Assembly (NCBI RefSeq): GCF_037038585.1
Contig: NC_092521.1
Span: 70,670,898 to 70,734,897, forward strand
DNA from: Patagioenas fasciata
Taxonomy: Eukaryota > Chordata > Aves > Columbiformes > Columbidae
Direction of reading: 5' to 3'
DNA length: 64,000 nt
Part shown: one piece after another, positions 13,497-24,534 of the stretch
Layout of the letters: every line of letters begins with the position of its first letter
Numbering within the stretch: position 1 is the first letter of the stretch
Program-made: the position numbers and the translations under genes
The notes under the pieces: generated by a model
What the model was told of the DNA's origin: nothing
What the model saw: the letters and a program-made list of their open reading frames with translations, nothing else
The model's database searches: none

Positions 13497-15072
13497 TAGC
13501 TAGATACAAACACACATTCCTTTATTAATTTTAGAGCACTGAATACCTTTAAAGCATTTGGGAAGAAAAAAAAAACTTTTGGACACACAAAGTGTTCTTC
13601 ACACAAGCTGATATTGTTGACATAACCTTTTCACTGCATCCCAGTGGTCTTTAAGACCTCTTGCAGTTCAGGGCATGGGACAGTCGCCCACAAACAGTGG
13701 GATACGGGCCAGGCAGTCTTGCATCGGCCATTGTTTCAATGAGTGCTTGCGTGTCACACCTTATGCCAAATCAGTTGGCAAAGGAAACGCTTTTCCTTGC
13801 AACAATTTGCTGTTTGTAGTTCAAAACAGCACGGCTTCCACCGCTGTCCCATGCAAGACGAGCTCAAACACACTCGGTGCCACGCCTCACCTCCAACTCA
13901 CACACATGTTCTCAGCACTCATCACCCATGGCCCAGACGAAGCCACCTATAGACAGGTGTGAACAGGCAGCGGTGTGGTGGCTGGCTGGGCTCCAGGGGC
14001 TGTTCCTCATGGAGATCAGTGCTTCATCAGGCCTCCCTGTGCCTTTCGGGAATGTGCACGTTGTGACGCCTGTTGAGTCAACACGAGACTCATGTTGGAT
14101 CTAGTCCTTGTCTCCACTCCCAATCCCTTCTGTGACTCTGTGTGGTGAGGAAGTAAACGGGACTGATCATCTGCCTCTGCTCAGGTACCAACCCAATGAC
14201 CAGAAAATGGGAGCAAATATTTCTATTACTGTCACTGTGAAACTGTATTGTCCCTTGGGCAGGACTGTCTCACATTATGAGCTAGGAAAGCCCACAGAGG
14301 TTTGGGGTTGCCTAGGAATACACAGTTTCAAGGGAATCAGACCCAGCTAATAATGTTGCTACTTTATGGTGGCCAAAAAAAGGGAATTTGGATCTGTCTG
14401 GATGGTATCTCTTTGTAAGAAAATCATTCTTGGTCAAGTAGATTTTTTGTTCTGGGCCAGACCCAGTCAGCAGGCTACTTCTGCCCCTATTACACCCAGA
14501 AAGAAGAATCACTTTCTCTTTCAGTAGTGCTTCCCTGTAAGAGTAACATGCTCCATGTTCCTTGCTCATTCCTTTCTGTTCAGCTAAGGAGGGGAAGCCA
14601 TCTATCTCTGAAGAGTCTTTATACATATATGCTAAGACCAAACCTAATGCTAGTGACAGCACTATACTGAATGGTGACCAAAGATGCTGCAGGTCAATTG
14701 ATCAAATGCAAGCTGGATGTAATGCATTGAAATGTTCCTCAAAAGCTCTGCAGAGACCCTTCAAGAGTCTTTGGTTCAGCAAATGGGGCAGAGATGGCTT
14801 AGATTACCAATGCCACTGATGACAGCAAAAATTTTCTGGTCAGACTGCAGTGCAGAAACTGTTGTCCCACTCATTGCTGCTCAAGTAACTGATTTGACAT
14901 TCAGCAACTCTTTGAAAGGAGACAAGCTTAAATGTGTTGATACCTAAAATGAGCTAAGTAGGATGATAAACAGCACTAAAAGATACATGAAAATCACCAG
15001 GAAAACTGTTGTCATGAATATTTAGATCTTCGAGGAAGACTTGCATAGACATGCTCTGTTCCATGCACTTAC

Positions 15073-15236
15073 CTGGCTAGAAGCTGTATTGGAGGCACAC
15101 CTGGTTTCATCAGCTCCATGGCATGGGTCCAGCTGTGACCTGGAAGCAGAGTTCTACTGCGAGCAAGGACAGCTGCTTCTGCTATCAGCCACACCTGCTC
15201 ATTAGTGAGAATTTTTGTAGGTGTAATCATAAGGCA
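15073..15236 (-). other. exon-like open segment on minus strand, unidentified
   Basis: Read on the minus strand, an acceptor (AAATTTCAG) is followed by 164 bp that are open for 54 codons plus two bases, then a consensus donor (CCAG then GTAAGT, at 15072-15067). The peptide has a coding-like composition and includes the stretches TNEQVWLIAEAAVLARS and MELMKPGVPPIQLLA. I do not recognise the family and see no partner exon nearby. The acceptor's pyrimidine tract is weak. An open segment of this length between chance splice signals is expected a few times in 64 kb, so this is only a candidate. Confidence 0.22.
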
Positions 15237-17953
15237 CTGAAATTTATTTAGTGACAGCAATGTTTAATTTCATGTAGGATTTGCTTCAGAGTTGGAAGTC
15301 TGGCAGCACTGGTTAGAACAGGGAAGACACAGGTATTCTTGTGTCTCCAGAGACAAGCTCCCAGGGTGATACTAGAGTGGTGTAGAAGTAAAGGGAATTT
15401 GGGGAGGAGAGAAATGTGAGGACGAAAAGCACTTTGAGTTTGTTCCCTGTGTTACAGGCAACATTCATAAAATACCCAGCGCTTGAACTCTGAGTATGTG
15501 GTCAGAATTTCCTCTCACTTCTGAATGACCTACTGTGCAAACATTGACTTGTTGATGTATAATAGTTCCCTTCAAACAGGATATTATTCAGCACTCTAAA
15601 ATAAGCTAAAAGTCATTTGAAATAGCCAGGTTAATCCTCATCACCTGTGAGTGAGGAATAAAAAATAAATTACTCACAACCCATTACTTCCCCAGTACAT
15701 TGCTACAGATTTTTGCAACTGTTAATGTGGCTGGAATCAATTAAACTGCTGTGCCATTCTTTTAGAGTCTTAAAGTATTTAGCCTCTAAGTTTGGGCTTA
15801 AACATGGACAGTGGCATACTTTTTCAAGTATGAATTCACAGCACTGCGAGGGTTGTGTTTTAAGGTGTTTTGGACCAGTAAAGATTTGTTTACAAAACAA
15901 ATCCATTAACGGCAGAAAGAAGAAAATATTTCCATTTAAAGAAGAGGACTTGATTACATGGGGTTTGATTTTGGCGTAAATCATACCAAGTGAGATGGTA
16001 TGAATGATGAGATGTGGATAGTTATACAAAGCTTACAGGAAAGAAACAATTGCATCTGGTTAATTTTTATGAGATAATAACAACCTAGGTCATACTTGTG
16101 CAATACCAATACCAAAATCATTCTGACATGAAGCAATATTAATTGGACTTATTCCAGGTAAAAATTTAAATTTTTGCCTTTAAAGAAATGGCAAACAGAA
16201 ATGCATTACTGAGCAAAATGGCCACTCCTGATATTTCCCCCAGCACTGTCATCAGGACCAGGGCACCCATAGTCAGGTTTTCTGCCTACCAACAATCAAG
16301 TAATTCTTATTGTAAACTGCATAAACCCTCCAGAAAGACATGTCCTCATACCCTGTTTTTAACATTTCTGGTGTGTGTTGGAGGGAGGCAGGAGACAGGA
16401 GTGTGCCAGCAAAACATCCTCCTGAATAGGGAGGGCTGAAGGGTCAATCATTTCCCCAAAAAGGGGTGAAGCGGTGTGGAAAACAGTTTGCTTTGTAGTT
16501 AGAGGCAACAGAAGTTCGTGTAACTTTTTCTTTGAGATTTTTCCTCCTTTTTGGAGATGACTGCACAAACTAACTGACCTCTCTGGCATGGCATGTGCTG
16601 GAGAATAGGCATATTTAGCAGTTTCAATCCTTTCTTGGGCATGTTCACTAGTAAGGTGGACTTCACAGTTACTGAGAGGTTCTCTGCTAAACCATCCTTT
16701 TGTCTTGAAAGGAAAACATTTCACAGGCAGCCCTCTGAAGCCACTAGGTCTACTACTGGCTTTTCTCCACCGTTCCCGACCTCCCTGTTTCCATCTGTTC
16801 TCCAAAATGTGCTTTTGAGAGGTGAAAGGGGATACTTTTTGTCTGTGTATTTTGCTGTCAGTGATCACAGTAACAGCTAATTCCACAGCATTTAAAACAT
16901 GATGATGCCAGTTGTACATTTAACAGCCTTCAAAGCCGCTATTAGGACATTTATTTTGCCAACGAAAAGAACATAAATGCTTGTCAGACAGCTTTGGAGT
17001 CAGGTGTACAACGCGCTGGATCTGAAAAGCACGGGTTTCATTTTCAGCCCTGTCAGCCAACAAAACCATGCTGAGCTTTTGCAGTCCTTCATATCCCAGA
17101 AGGGTATTACACTGAGCTAGTGACTGGCCTTGGAGAAGGAAGGAGAGAAACCCAAGAGCAGAGACTGACCCTTTGCATGACCCTGGCTCGGTGGAGCAGC
17201 TAGCATGCATCACCTCTGCCAACAGCTGCAAATGGGTTCCTCTGGAGCCAGCTTCTTGTTTCATGTATCGCATCAGGTTATAACCATAACTGAACTTCAA
17301 CAGCTTAGAGTTTTTGGAAACTTTTTTGATTCACTCTTTTACCCTTTGAAACCTTATTGCTGTTATTGCTGGAGAGAATCCAGCAGTTGTCTGAACAAGA
17401 GTTCTTGCTTATTTTCTAATTTATTCCTAATCATCTTGGTTTCCTTTGGTTTGTTTTGAGAGGGGAGAGGAAAGTAATGCTCACAGGCGCCAAAGCATCT
17501 CAGTTTCTGGAGGGACAAATCATTTCCATGACTCCTGTTACTTCCTCTTTGAGGAGAATGAATTAAGAGTATTGCTGTAGGGAGAGATGTTCTGGCCAGG
17601 TAGCCCAGGTAGTACCAGAATAGACAGCAGACAGCAACAAGGGATGAGGGAGCGGTGAGCAGTTGTCATGAATGTTGGCCTTTTATGAGGAAGAGTAGTG
17701 TGTTTTGTGATGGTGGGAGAGAGAGGACACAGGTAAATATAGATGTGGGGAGCAAGGCAGGGTGAGCAAGGGAAAGGAATAGGAGGTGGGATTGTCTGGT
17801 CAAGAAAAGGTGGTTTTCATCAGAGTTCTTTGTCTTTTAGTGCTGTTAGACCTGTCATCCTAGTAGGTTTTTTCCCTCAAAATTTCAGAGTGTCCCCATT
17901 ATGATTCCCCAAGAAACTTATCTCACAGAGATACCAAAGCTTCCTGAGTGGTG

Positions 17954-18005
17954 ACACTGAGTCCTGCAAATATATACATACAAACGTACATATATTTATA
18001 CGTAT
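17954..18005 (+). repeat. 52-bp dispersed direct repeat, copy 1
   Basis: This copy starts ACACTGAGTCCTGCAAAT and ends ATATTTATACGTAT. A second copy in the same orientation lies at 21372-21423 and differs at three positions without gaps. The flanks on both sides are unrelated between the copies, so the shared unit is confined to these 52 bp. It may be a fragment of an unidentified AT-rich element. Confidence 0.85.
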
Positions 18006-18915
18006 AAAGTAAAACATATTGCAAGAATAAACACATAATATTACACAAAGGGATGAGTCCTGAGAGACTTATGACATTAAGGATTTCTCTCTGTTCTTTG
18101 AAGTATTAGCTTTAAGGCACAAATTGCCACCGTCTTTGTTCTTTATCTTTAAATTAGAAAGCACAGGCCTTAAGGTACTGCTGCCTAGAACTGCCTCTGG
18201 TACTCCTAGGAAAGTGACTTCTTGCAGGCACACAAATTATGTAGATGAAATCACATCTCTCATATATTAACTTGATGATAGACTCAGGCCATATCTTCTT
18301 ACTCAGATCACATAAAAAGGGATGAAGAATTTCCCACAACGGGCTTTTGAACAGTGATGGCATGTTTGAAAGGAGGAAATGAAAGTGCTCAATGCTACCA
18401 AGCTTCAACTTTAAAAGACTGAATCTTCTCTTTAAGCTCCATTACACCGATAAATGACTAAATTGTCCTCAGACTATGGGAAGAAACCTGCAGCTTACAG
18501 TAGCTAAGTCTCACTGACAGAACTGCAATGGAGCAGAAGCAAAGGAGGGGCAGACCATGCTCAGAACAGTGTGCTCACTTTAATTTCAGTTTATAAAATC
18601 TTAGCTCTACAGAGGTCAGCCCAGGGAGCAGATATGTTGGTTATGACACTCATTCTGAGTACGAAACTCAAAATGTGAGTTCGTGAGAGAGTGGTTTTGA
18701 CTCAGTAGAGTGTCCTCGCAGCTCACAGAACTTACTCTGTTGGTGTTTGGCTATTTACTATCTTTTTTTTCTGTAATGGAGATAGGGTCAGCTGCGGTCA
18801 TTCAGAAAGACTTGTAGCTTTTAACTTTTTGGAAATCTTGGCCTTTAGGGGATATCTGGATGATTTTTAAAAGGTTAAAACCAGAATTAAGGTCATCCTA
18901 CCACAAACATATATA

Positions 18916-18918
<3 letters not shown>

Positions 18919-18951
<33 letters not shown>
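18919..18951. repeat. (TA)n microsatellite
   Basis: An uninterrupted alternating TA run of about 33 bp, the longest pure dinucleotide repeat in the window. It is likely length-polymorphic. Confidence 0.92.
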
Positions 18952-18952
<1 letters not shown>

Positions 18953-19473
18953 CCCAGGATAGACAATGCTGGCATGATTTTTTTCTAATTGCTTACCTGT
19001 TTTATTGTTGTCAGCGCTGTAGCTCTAGATGTGTTACTTCAATGAAAGCTAGCACTACAATAATAATTAGAAGGCTCCCTCCTCCCTTTTAATATTCTTG
19101 TTAATACCTGGTTTTTAAATTAAATAATACAAACTATTTACCGGAACATGGTATAAGTTATAAATTGCATGCCATGCTGAATTTTATGCCCAAAGAACTA
19201 TGGAAGGTAAAATGTATGCGTTTAGCTCCACAGAAAACTGAATCTCCATTCTAAACATGAGTATCTGACCTCAACTCCCTCCCCACTCCACCGCCTGGTG
19301 ATGTAGATAGGTGCTTGTATCAACACCTCATCCTTCAAGGAGTGACATATTATACATTTACCGTTTGTGTTGTTTTGCCCCCCTGCTGCCCCCTGCCCAT
19401 AGTAGTTTTTCTCCTGGGCTCTTTACTGCCTTTTAAGCAGATTGAAGCAGCAGAGCCCTGCGATTATCACTGA

Positions 19474-19500
19474 GGGTCACAGAGGTCACAAATGAGGTCA
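19474..19500 (+). promoter_or_regulatory. triple nuclear-receptor half-site array
   Basis: Three same-strand half-sites follow one another: GGGTCA at 19474-19479, AGGTCA at 19483-19488 and AGGTCA at 19495-19500. The gaps are 3 bp and 6 bp. DR3 spacing is the classical vitamin-D-receptor/RXR arrangement. This is a motif match only; no promoter or gene is identified nearby. Confidence 0.35.
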
Positions 19501-21371
19501 GTTCTTCCCTGGAAAGCTTTTTCAGAACAACACATCTCAAGTGCTGAGCAAACCAACCGTGGCCGCACTTTTTCTTGTCTTATCATCCCTCTTCTTCCTT
19601 TCTTGATATTTTAATGAACAATCAATCAGATGTTCCCTGACTAACAGCCTGTAGTCTTAGCAGCAGCAATTAGAAGCACCTTATGTGGAGTTTTAAAAGC
19701 ATGTTTATTTTATTCATTTAAACAAGATTCATTACTCCTTAATAATCTGAATGAATTCCAGTGTCCGTACAGTAGATGTTTGGTACCACAAATATCATCA
19801 TTTGAGTCTTGAGAAAATTTTCAGTTCGATTGTTTATTTTATATGGTTAAGTTTAGAAGTCTGTAATCCATGTTGGTATTTTCCTCCCAAAACTCACACA
19901 AACTCAGACCTTCTAACGTGCGATGTGACTTTATTGATGAACATATATGGAGCAGAAACAGTGACCTCCGGTCAGGAGGATTTTGTTCACAACATATCAC
20001 AGTCCCTTTTATTTTATTTGGTTTAGTTATTAACCAGATCCAGCTGAGAAATGGCTCATCTGTTTTCCAGGTAGAAACACATAAACATGCTGCTTCCATT
20101 CACCATGTTTTTCAGCCTACAATAAGATAGAAAGTCAATTCTATTATGTTTTCCTCTTCATTTACATAAGAAGAACATAATGAAATAAAGGAAAACCCCT
20201 CAAAACAAGTATTGTAAACCAGCTGTTAGCTGATAATTCCTGTTTTTGAGTTAAGTAAAAAAAAAACAAACTTATTAAACGTCTGTTAGTAGTATATTGT
20301 GCTTGGAAAGAAGTCCTAGTGTTTGTGGTCACCCTCCTGGAGCAGACACTGCAGCTTTATGATTAGATGCATCTGCTTTCATTCATGATGGTGGCATCAT
20401 AGCTGTCACTCTGAGCAGTCACTGCGAACAGTATCTGGAATTTCCAGTTATATGATGTCTGGAAACAGTTAAAACCCCACCCAGGACTTCCCACCCTTGT
20501 TGCCCTTGCCTGTTACCACATCTTTGCAACGGGATTCTGCAGATGACAGAAAATTAAAGACAGATATTCTATCCAGCCTCCCCACTCTTTAAAATGAGTT
20601 TATGCTAGAAGAACCCATAGCAAACAGATAAGGTTTCAAGTTGTCAAGATATTGTAATCCCAGCATTTACTCTAACAAAAGCAGAATTTTTACCTTCAGG
20701 AACTATGGTTAAATACAATGGCAACACTAATCTCTTAGGAATATAAAAATAACAGAAAATTTCAAAAGGTGCCAAAACCAAGGATGTTGGTTTATTTATA
20801 AAGTTCTATTTATCAAGGCGAGGCAGAAGCAGTACAAACAGTGCCGAGGTGCTGGGGGACCTTGAAGCAGAAGCTGTGAGAACCCAGGCAGGCATTCCAT
20901 GATGTAGCTAAGCTGTGCTTGAGTGCTGCACCGTAAGATGAGGGCAAATATCACTTTAATCCATCTGCACGACTCATAATTTATCCTGCTTATAGCTCCA
21001 GCTGTGCACAGACCCAACACTCTCTGCCCTTCTTCTAGCCATGGTCTGTTAGTGGGGGGCAGGAACTCACACACAGCTTCTGCACTTGCTGTATCTGATG
21101 AAGAGACTTCTCCCTGCATGAAAGACTCAGAACAGACTTTTGCAAGAAGGACTACTTGAGGTAAATGAACTGAGCCAAGACCTTGAAAGACCAGCACCCA
21201 CTTTGTCAGTTTCATATATGGGCAATACCACAATGCGTTACAGAAAAGCGTGTGGACAATATGAATTTGGGGGGGATCAATAGCTGATCACAAAATCTAG
21301 AAGTGTTTGCTGGACACGTTCAAAAGGATCAAGTCTTCCTCAAGTAAAGACCATGGGATAAGTGGACCAGC

Positions 21372-21423
21372 ACACTGAGTGCTGCAAATATATACGTACA
21401 AACATACATATATTTATACGTAT
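21372..21423 (+). repeat. 52-bp dispersed direct repeat, copy 2
   Basis: Second copy of the sequence at 17954-18005, same orientation, 49 of 52 bases identical and no gaps. This copy contains ATATACGTAC near its middle and TATACGTAT at its end, so it has weak internal dyad symmetry. Confidence 0.85.
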
Positions 21424-23973
21424 CTATTTGCAGCAAAGGATGCTGAGAAGATGAAGGTCTATGGACTTCAGATAATTAAAATATAAAGAGACCATAACAT
21501 CTCGCATTCACATTATCGCTATCTCAAAGCCAAAAATATACAAAAGAAAACAAACCAAGAATGCTACAAATTTCTCTTGGTCTTGCCTCAAATACTAGCT
21601 CTGGAGTTTTTCAGAGGCTCCTATTAATAAAAAGTTTAGCTTTTTCTTCTTCAAGTAAGCTTTCAGTTCTTCATGTTTTTATCTTAAGAGGTAACTGTTA
21701 GAGAGCCTCCACCACCCTCATCCTCTGGAAAAAGAGATCACAGTAACCTGAACTTCCAGCCTCATATCGTTACCAAATTTAGGCATTGTGAAACGACCCA
21801 AGTACTTTTACAGAGCTTTTGAAGGGTATGCAAATAGAAATGAAGGAGCTGAGTGAATTCAGAGAAATAGCCCTGCTGAAGTGAACTCCTTCCTCTGTCT
21901 TGATTCAGTGCTGCTGATACGTGGGCCAGGAGCAGAGGGGACCTGGGCCAGGCAGGACATCCCAAGCATCACCAGACCTCAGCTCCAGGGGCTTGCTAGG
22001 GAGGAACCCATCCCTGCATGAGGCTGTTGCTGCTGTTTCATGGCAAAAGCACTCCTATCTCACACAAAACACAGCACACAGGTAAGCCTGAACCTACCCA
22101 GCTTCGTATCTGCATCAATCTGGCGGTTTAAACCTTGGCTGCAAAGTCTCCGTCAGGAATTAGCTGGGCTGGGTGCGACACTTGAGCTGGCTTGCTTGCC
22201 TGTGACCCATATAAACTGCAGTCTCAGCATTCCTGCAGCACACAAAGCTAGAAATCATTGAATCTGCTTCTAATGAATGCAGGCTCTGTCCACACTTGGC
22301 AGGTCTCTTCAACTCTGCCCGTTAGACTAATAAAAGATATTATTTCTCTCTGTGAGTTTTACCTTGCTTATATCCTGGGATTATTGCAGCTCTGCCACTT
22401 GGAGGTCAGACAGAGTAACTCTTTGAGATTAGGTAAAGCTACGGTGGTACCAGAGCAAATAACCTGAGAATTATGCTCTTAAACCGATATAAAGTTTTAA
22501 GGCCAGTGAGCGGGAAGTTTACAGGGCTTTGCAGTCTCTAAGTGTGCTCTGCTTTCATTTAGTGGCACGATGCACTGCCAGAGGTTTCCTACCAGTGAAC
22601 TCCTTTGGCACCGCGCTTCGCAGTGCTTCCTCCTGGGCTGTGTGCTGTGCCTGCTCATGGGCAGGGGCAGCTGCTTCTTTTGTAACAACCTGACTAGTTT
22701 TGCTGGACTTTCAAGTAAGCCGGTCTTCTTAGAGCAATGCCAGCATGATCTCTTGGAAGCACTTCTGTGGACTGAGTGCGATTTTGAAAGCTATTGTGTG
22801 TGTTTCTTGCATGGATTTTTACCTCTCTCTACTTCTTACTTGCTAAATTGTAAAAAAATGGGGATTGTGTTTCATACTCTTTACTGACTTGGTCATATTA
22901 TCCAAAGCTATTTATTTTTATTATAAACAAATGAAACAACCTACCTTGCCTTTTCACATCTACAGCGCCCTTCTCCCAAAGTTAGCAAAACTCTGCAGCA
23001 GCCTAACAAAATATAGCATGTGATGTTTCCTGCTGTGATCTGAAATACTCACTCATGTGCTCTAGCCCAGCCATGATCCTTTGCTGCTTTTGGCTATGAA
23101 CAGTGGATGCTTTATAGCAGTTAACTATTATGTTCTGTATATGCACAATATCCTATCCACATTCCTTGCCAACGCAGTTTCCTCTTGCAAAACTTCCTTC
23201 ATCATTTTCCCTCATCTTTTCCATTTTTTTTTTGTTTCCTCTTGTCCAGCACCATTATCCGGTGTTTTGAAAAACAAAACAAGCCCAATCCTCATAAACT
23301 GTTCTTTCTTTTCCTCTTCTGGTGCACCTCTGTTGGATTTCAAACGTGGAAGTCCTCATTTCCTCTGTTTTGTCATATTTAATTTCTGAAATACCCATGG
23401 TTCATGTCTCTTCTAGATGCCATGTACTATTTGTGTTATTTTTACATTCCAGTCTTGTTCAATACACTTCCCACTTCGGTCTTTGCCCACTTGATCTTTA
23501 GCAATAAACAGTTGTTTGCAAGCATTGCAATAAGATTCAACTAAATTCCCAGTATTATCTGGCTAAGAAATGGTTGGATTTCCAGACATTTTCTTTCATT
23601 AGGCAGTATGTCTCAATATTCTGGTAAAATTCTTCATAGTACAATGTGTCATACAAATGACATCTTGCTTTTCCATTCCATGCCAATATTCATTGTCCAT
23701 TAAAAAAAAAACAAATCAAAACCAGCTCTCACTGAGTCTAATGCAAGTTAGCAGTAAACAAACCTCATACAGTGCAACAACTTGTAATGTCTTTTTTAGG
23801 ATACAAAGTTTTTTGCAGGAGCGATTTCTTTTGAGTCAAGTTAGGCAATAACAAGGGAGTTGGTGGATAAAATCATTTGCCCTGTTACAGTGAGTTGCAG
23901 AGGTCTAAGCCATATTCAGTGCTCTGCATTGGGAAGGGTGCAGGGGGACTGTCTCTACTGGATGGGGAGTTGC

Positions 23974-24531
23974 CTAAGTGGAGTGGCACTTGGCTAGTCT
24001 GACATGAAGTTTCGCTGGTGTCTCTCCAATCCTCTCAATTTCTTTAAATTTATCGATATAGTTCTTTGAGTTACCAAATAAAACCCATGCCTCAAACTTT
24101 TTATATGTGTTACGAAGCTGCTCGAGTACATAGAGTCTATCAGGCTTACGTAATAAGTAAGAGGAGGGGGAAGAAGAAGAGGGAGGAAGGTGTAACCACA
24201 AATACATTTCAAATTTTTCCATTAATATATGAAATATTTTGAGAGATTTGTAATAGCGTGTAGACTGAAAAATCAAACTGAATCGTAAGAAACACTTTGA
24301 AATATTTTGTAAAACATATATGAGCTTGAGTTTGTAAGTGGTGAGAAAGTTAATGTCGTACCAGTTTGCAATTGATTGCAGAGCAATGGTGTTACAAAAT
24401 CTGTAGATGTAAGTCAACAGGACTGATATGGACATTGCACTTGCCAGAATTGCTCCAGTAATGAATTCTGAGCCCTCTGCAAATTCAGTTAAGCAGTAAA
24501 ACCAGAGATCAATGAAAAGAATGCCTGAGTC
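23974..24531 (-). other. 185-codon stop-free frame in AT-rich DNA, function unknown
   Basis: A minus-strand frame stays open for 185 codons between a TAG at 24532-24534 and a stop at 23974-23976; the first ATG is at 24433-24435. The DNA is AT-rich, where stops should be frequent, so the openness is mildly surprising. The upstream part is hydrophobic (FITGAILASAMSISVLLTYI) and the end is charged (KNYIDKFKEIERIGETP). A serine/proline stretch is encoded by a 32-nt purine tract at 24159-24190. I recognise no family. It may be a chance frame, an old pseudogene or an exon. Confidence 0.15.
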
Positions 24532-24534
24532 CTA

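Larger units (their letters stand above)
6195..15072. other. long non-coding stretch with microsatellites
   Basis: I recognise no gene in these 8.9 kb. The largest open stretch is about 130 codons on the plus strand (8828-9223); it has no family resemblance. A perfect-looking donor (CTGCAG then GTGAGT) at about 9006 lies within it, but no matching acceptor or conserved peptide is evident. The sequence around 8905 (CTAGAAGGGACCATC) faintly resembles an old CR1/L3-type tail and is too degraded to call. Microsatellites, a pyrimidine tract and a CpG cluster are listed separately. Confidence 0.55.
15237..23973. other. non-coding DNA with scattered repeats
   Basis: No gene recognised. The longest open frame in the window (186 codons, minus strand, 16359-16919) lies here, but it has no recognisable motif and looks like a chance frame. 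Other open frames (about 145 codons at 20796-21233 minus; 105 codons at 22570-22887 plus) are likewise unassignable. The region holds the duplicated 52-bp sequence, a TA microsatellite and the half-site array listed separately. Confidence 0.5.

Noticed and set aside
16359-16919. Longest ATG-started open frame in the window, 186 codons, minus strand
   Set aside because: No motif, signal peptide or family resemblance, and an opposite-strand frame of 95 codons overlaps it. A frame of this size is near what chance gives over 64 kb in six frames at this base composition.
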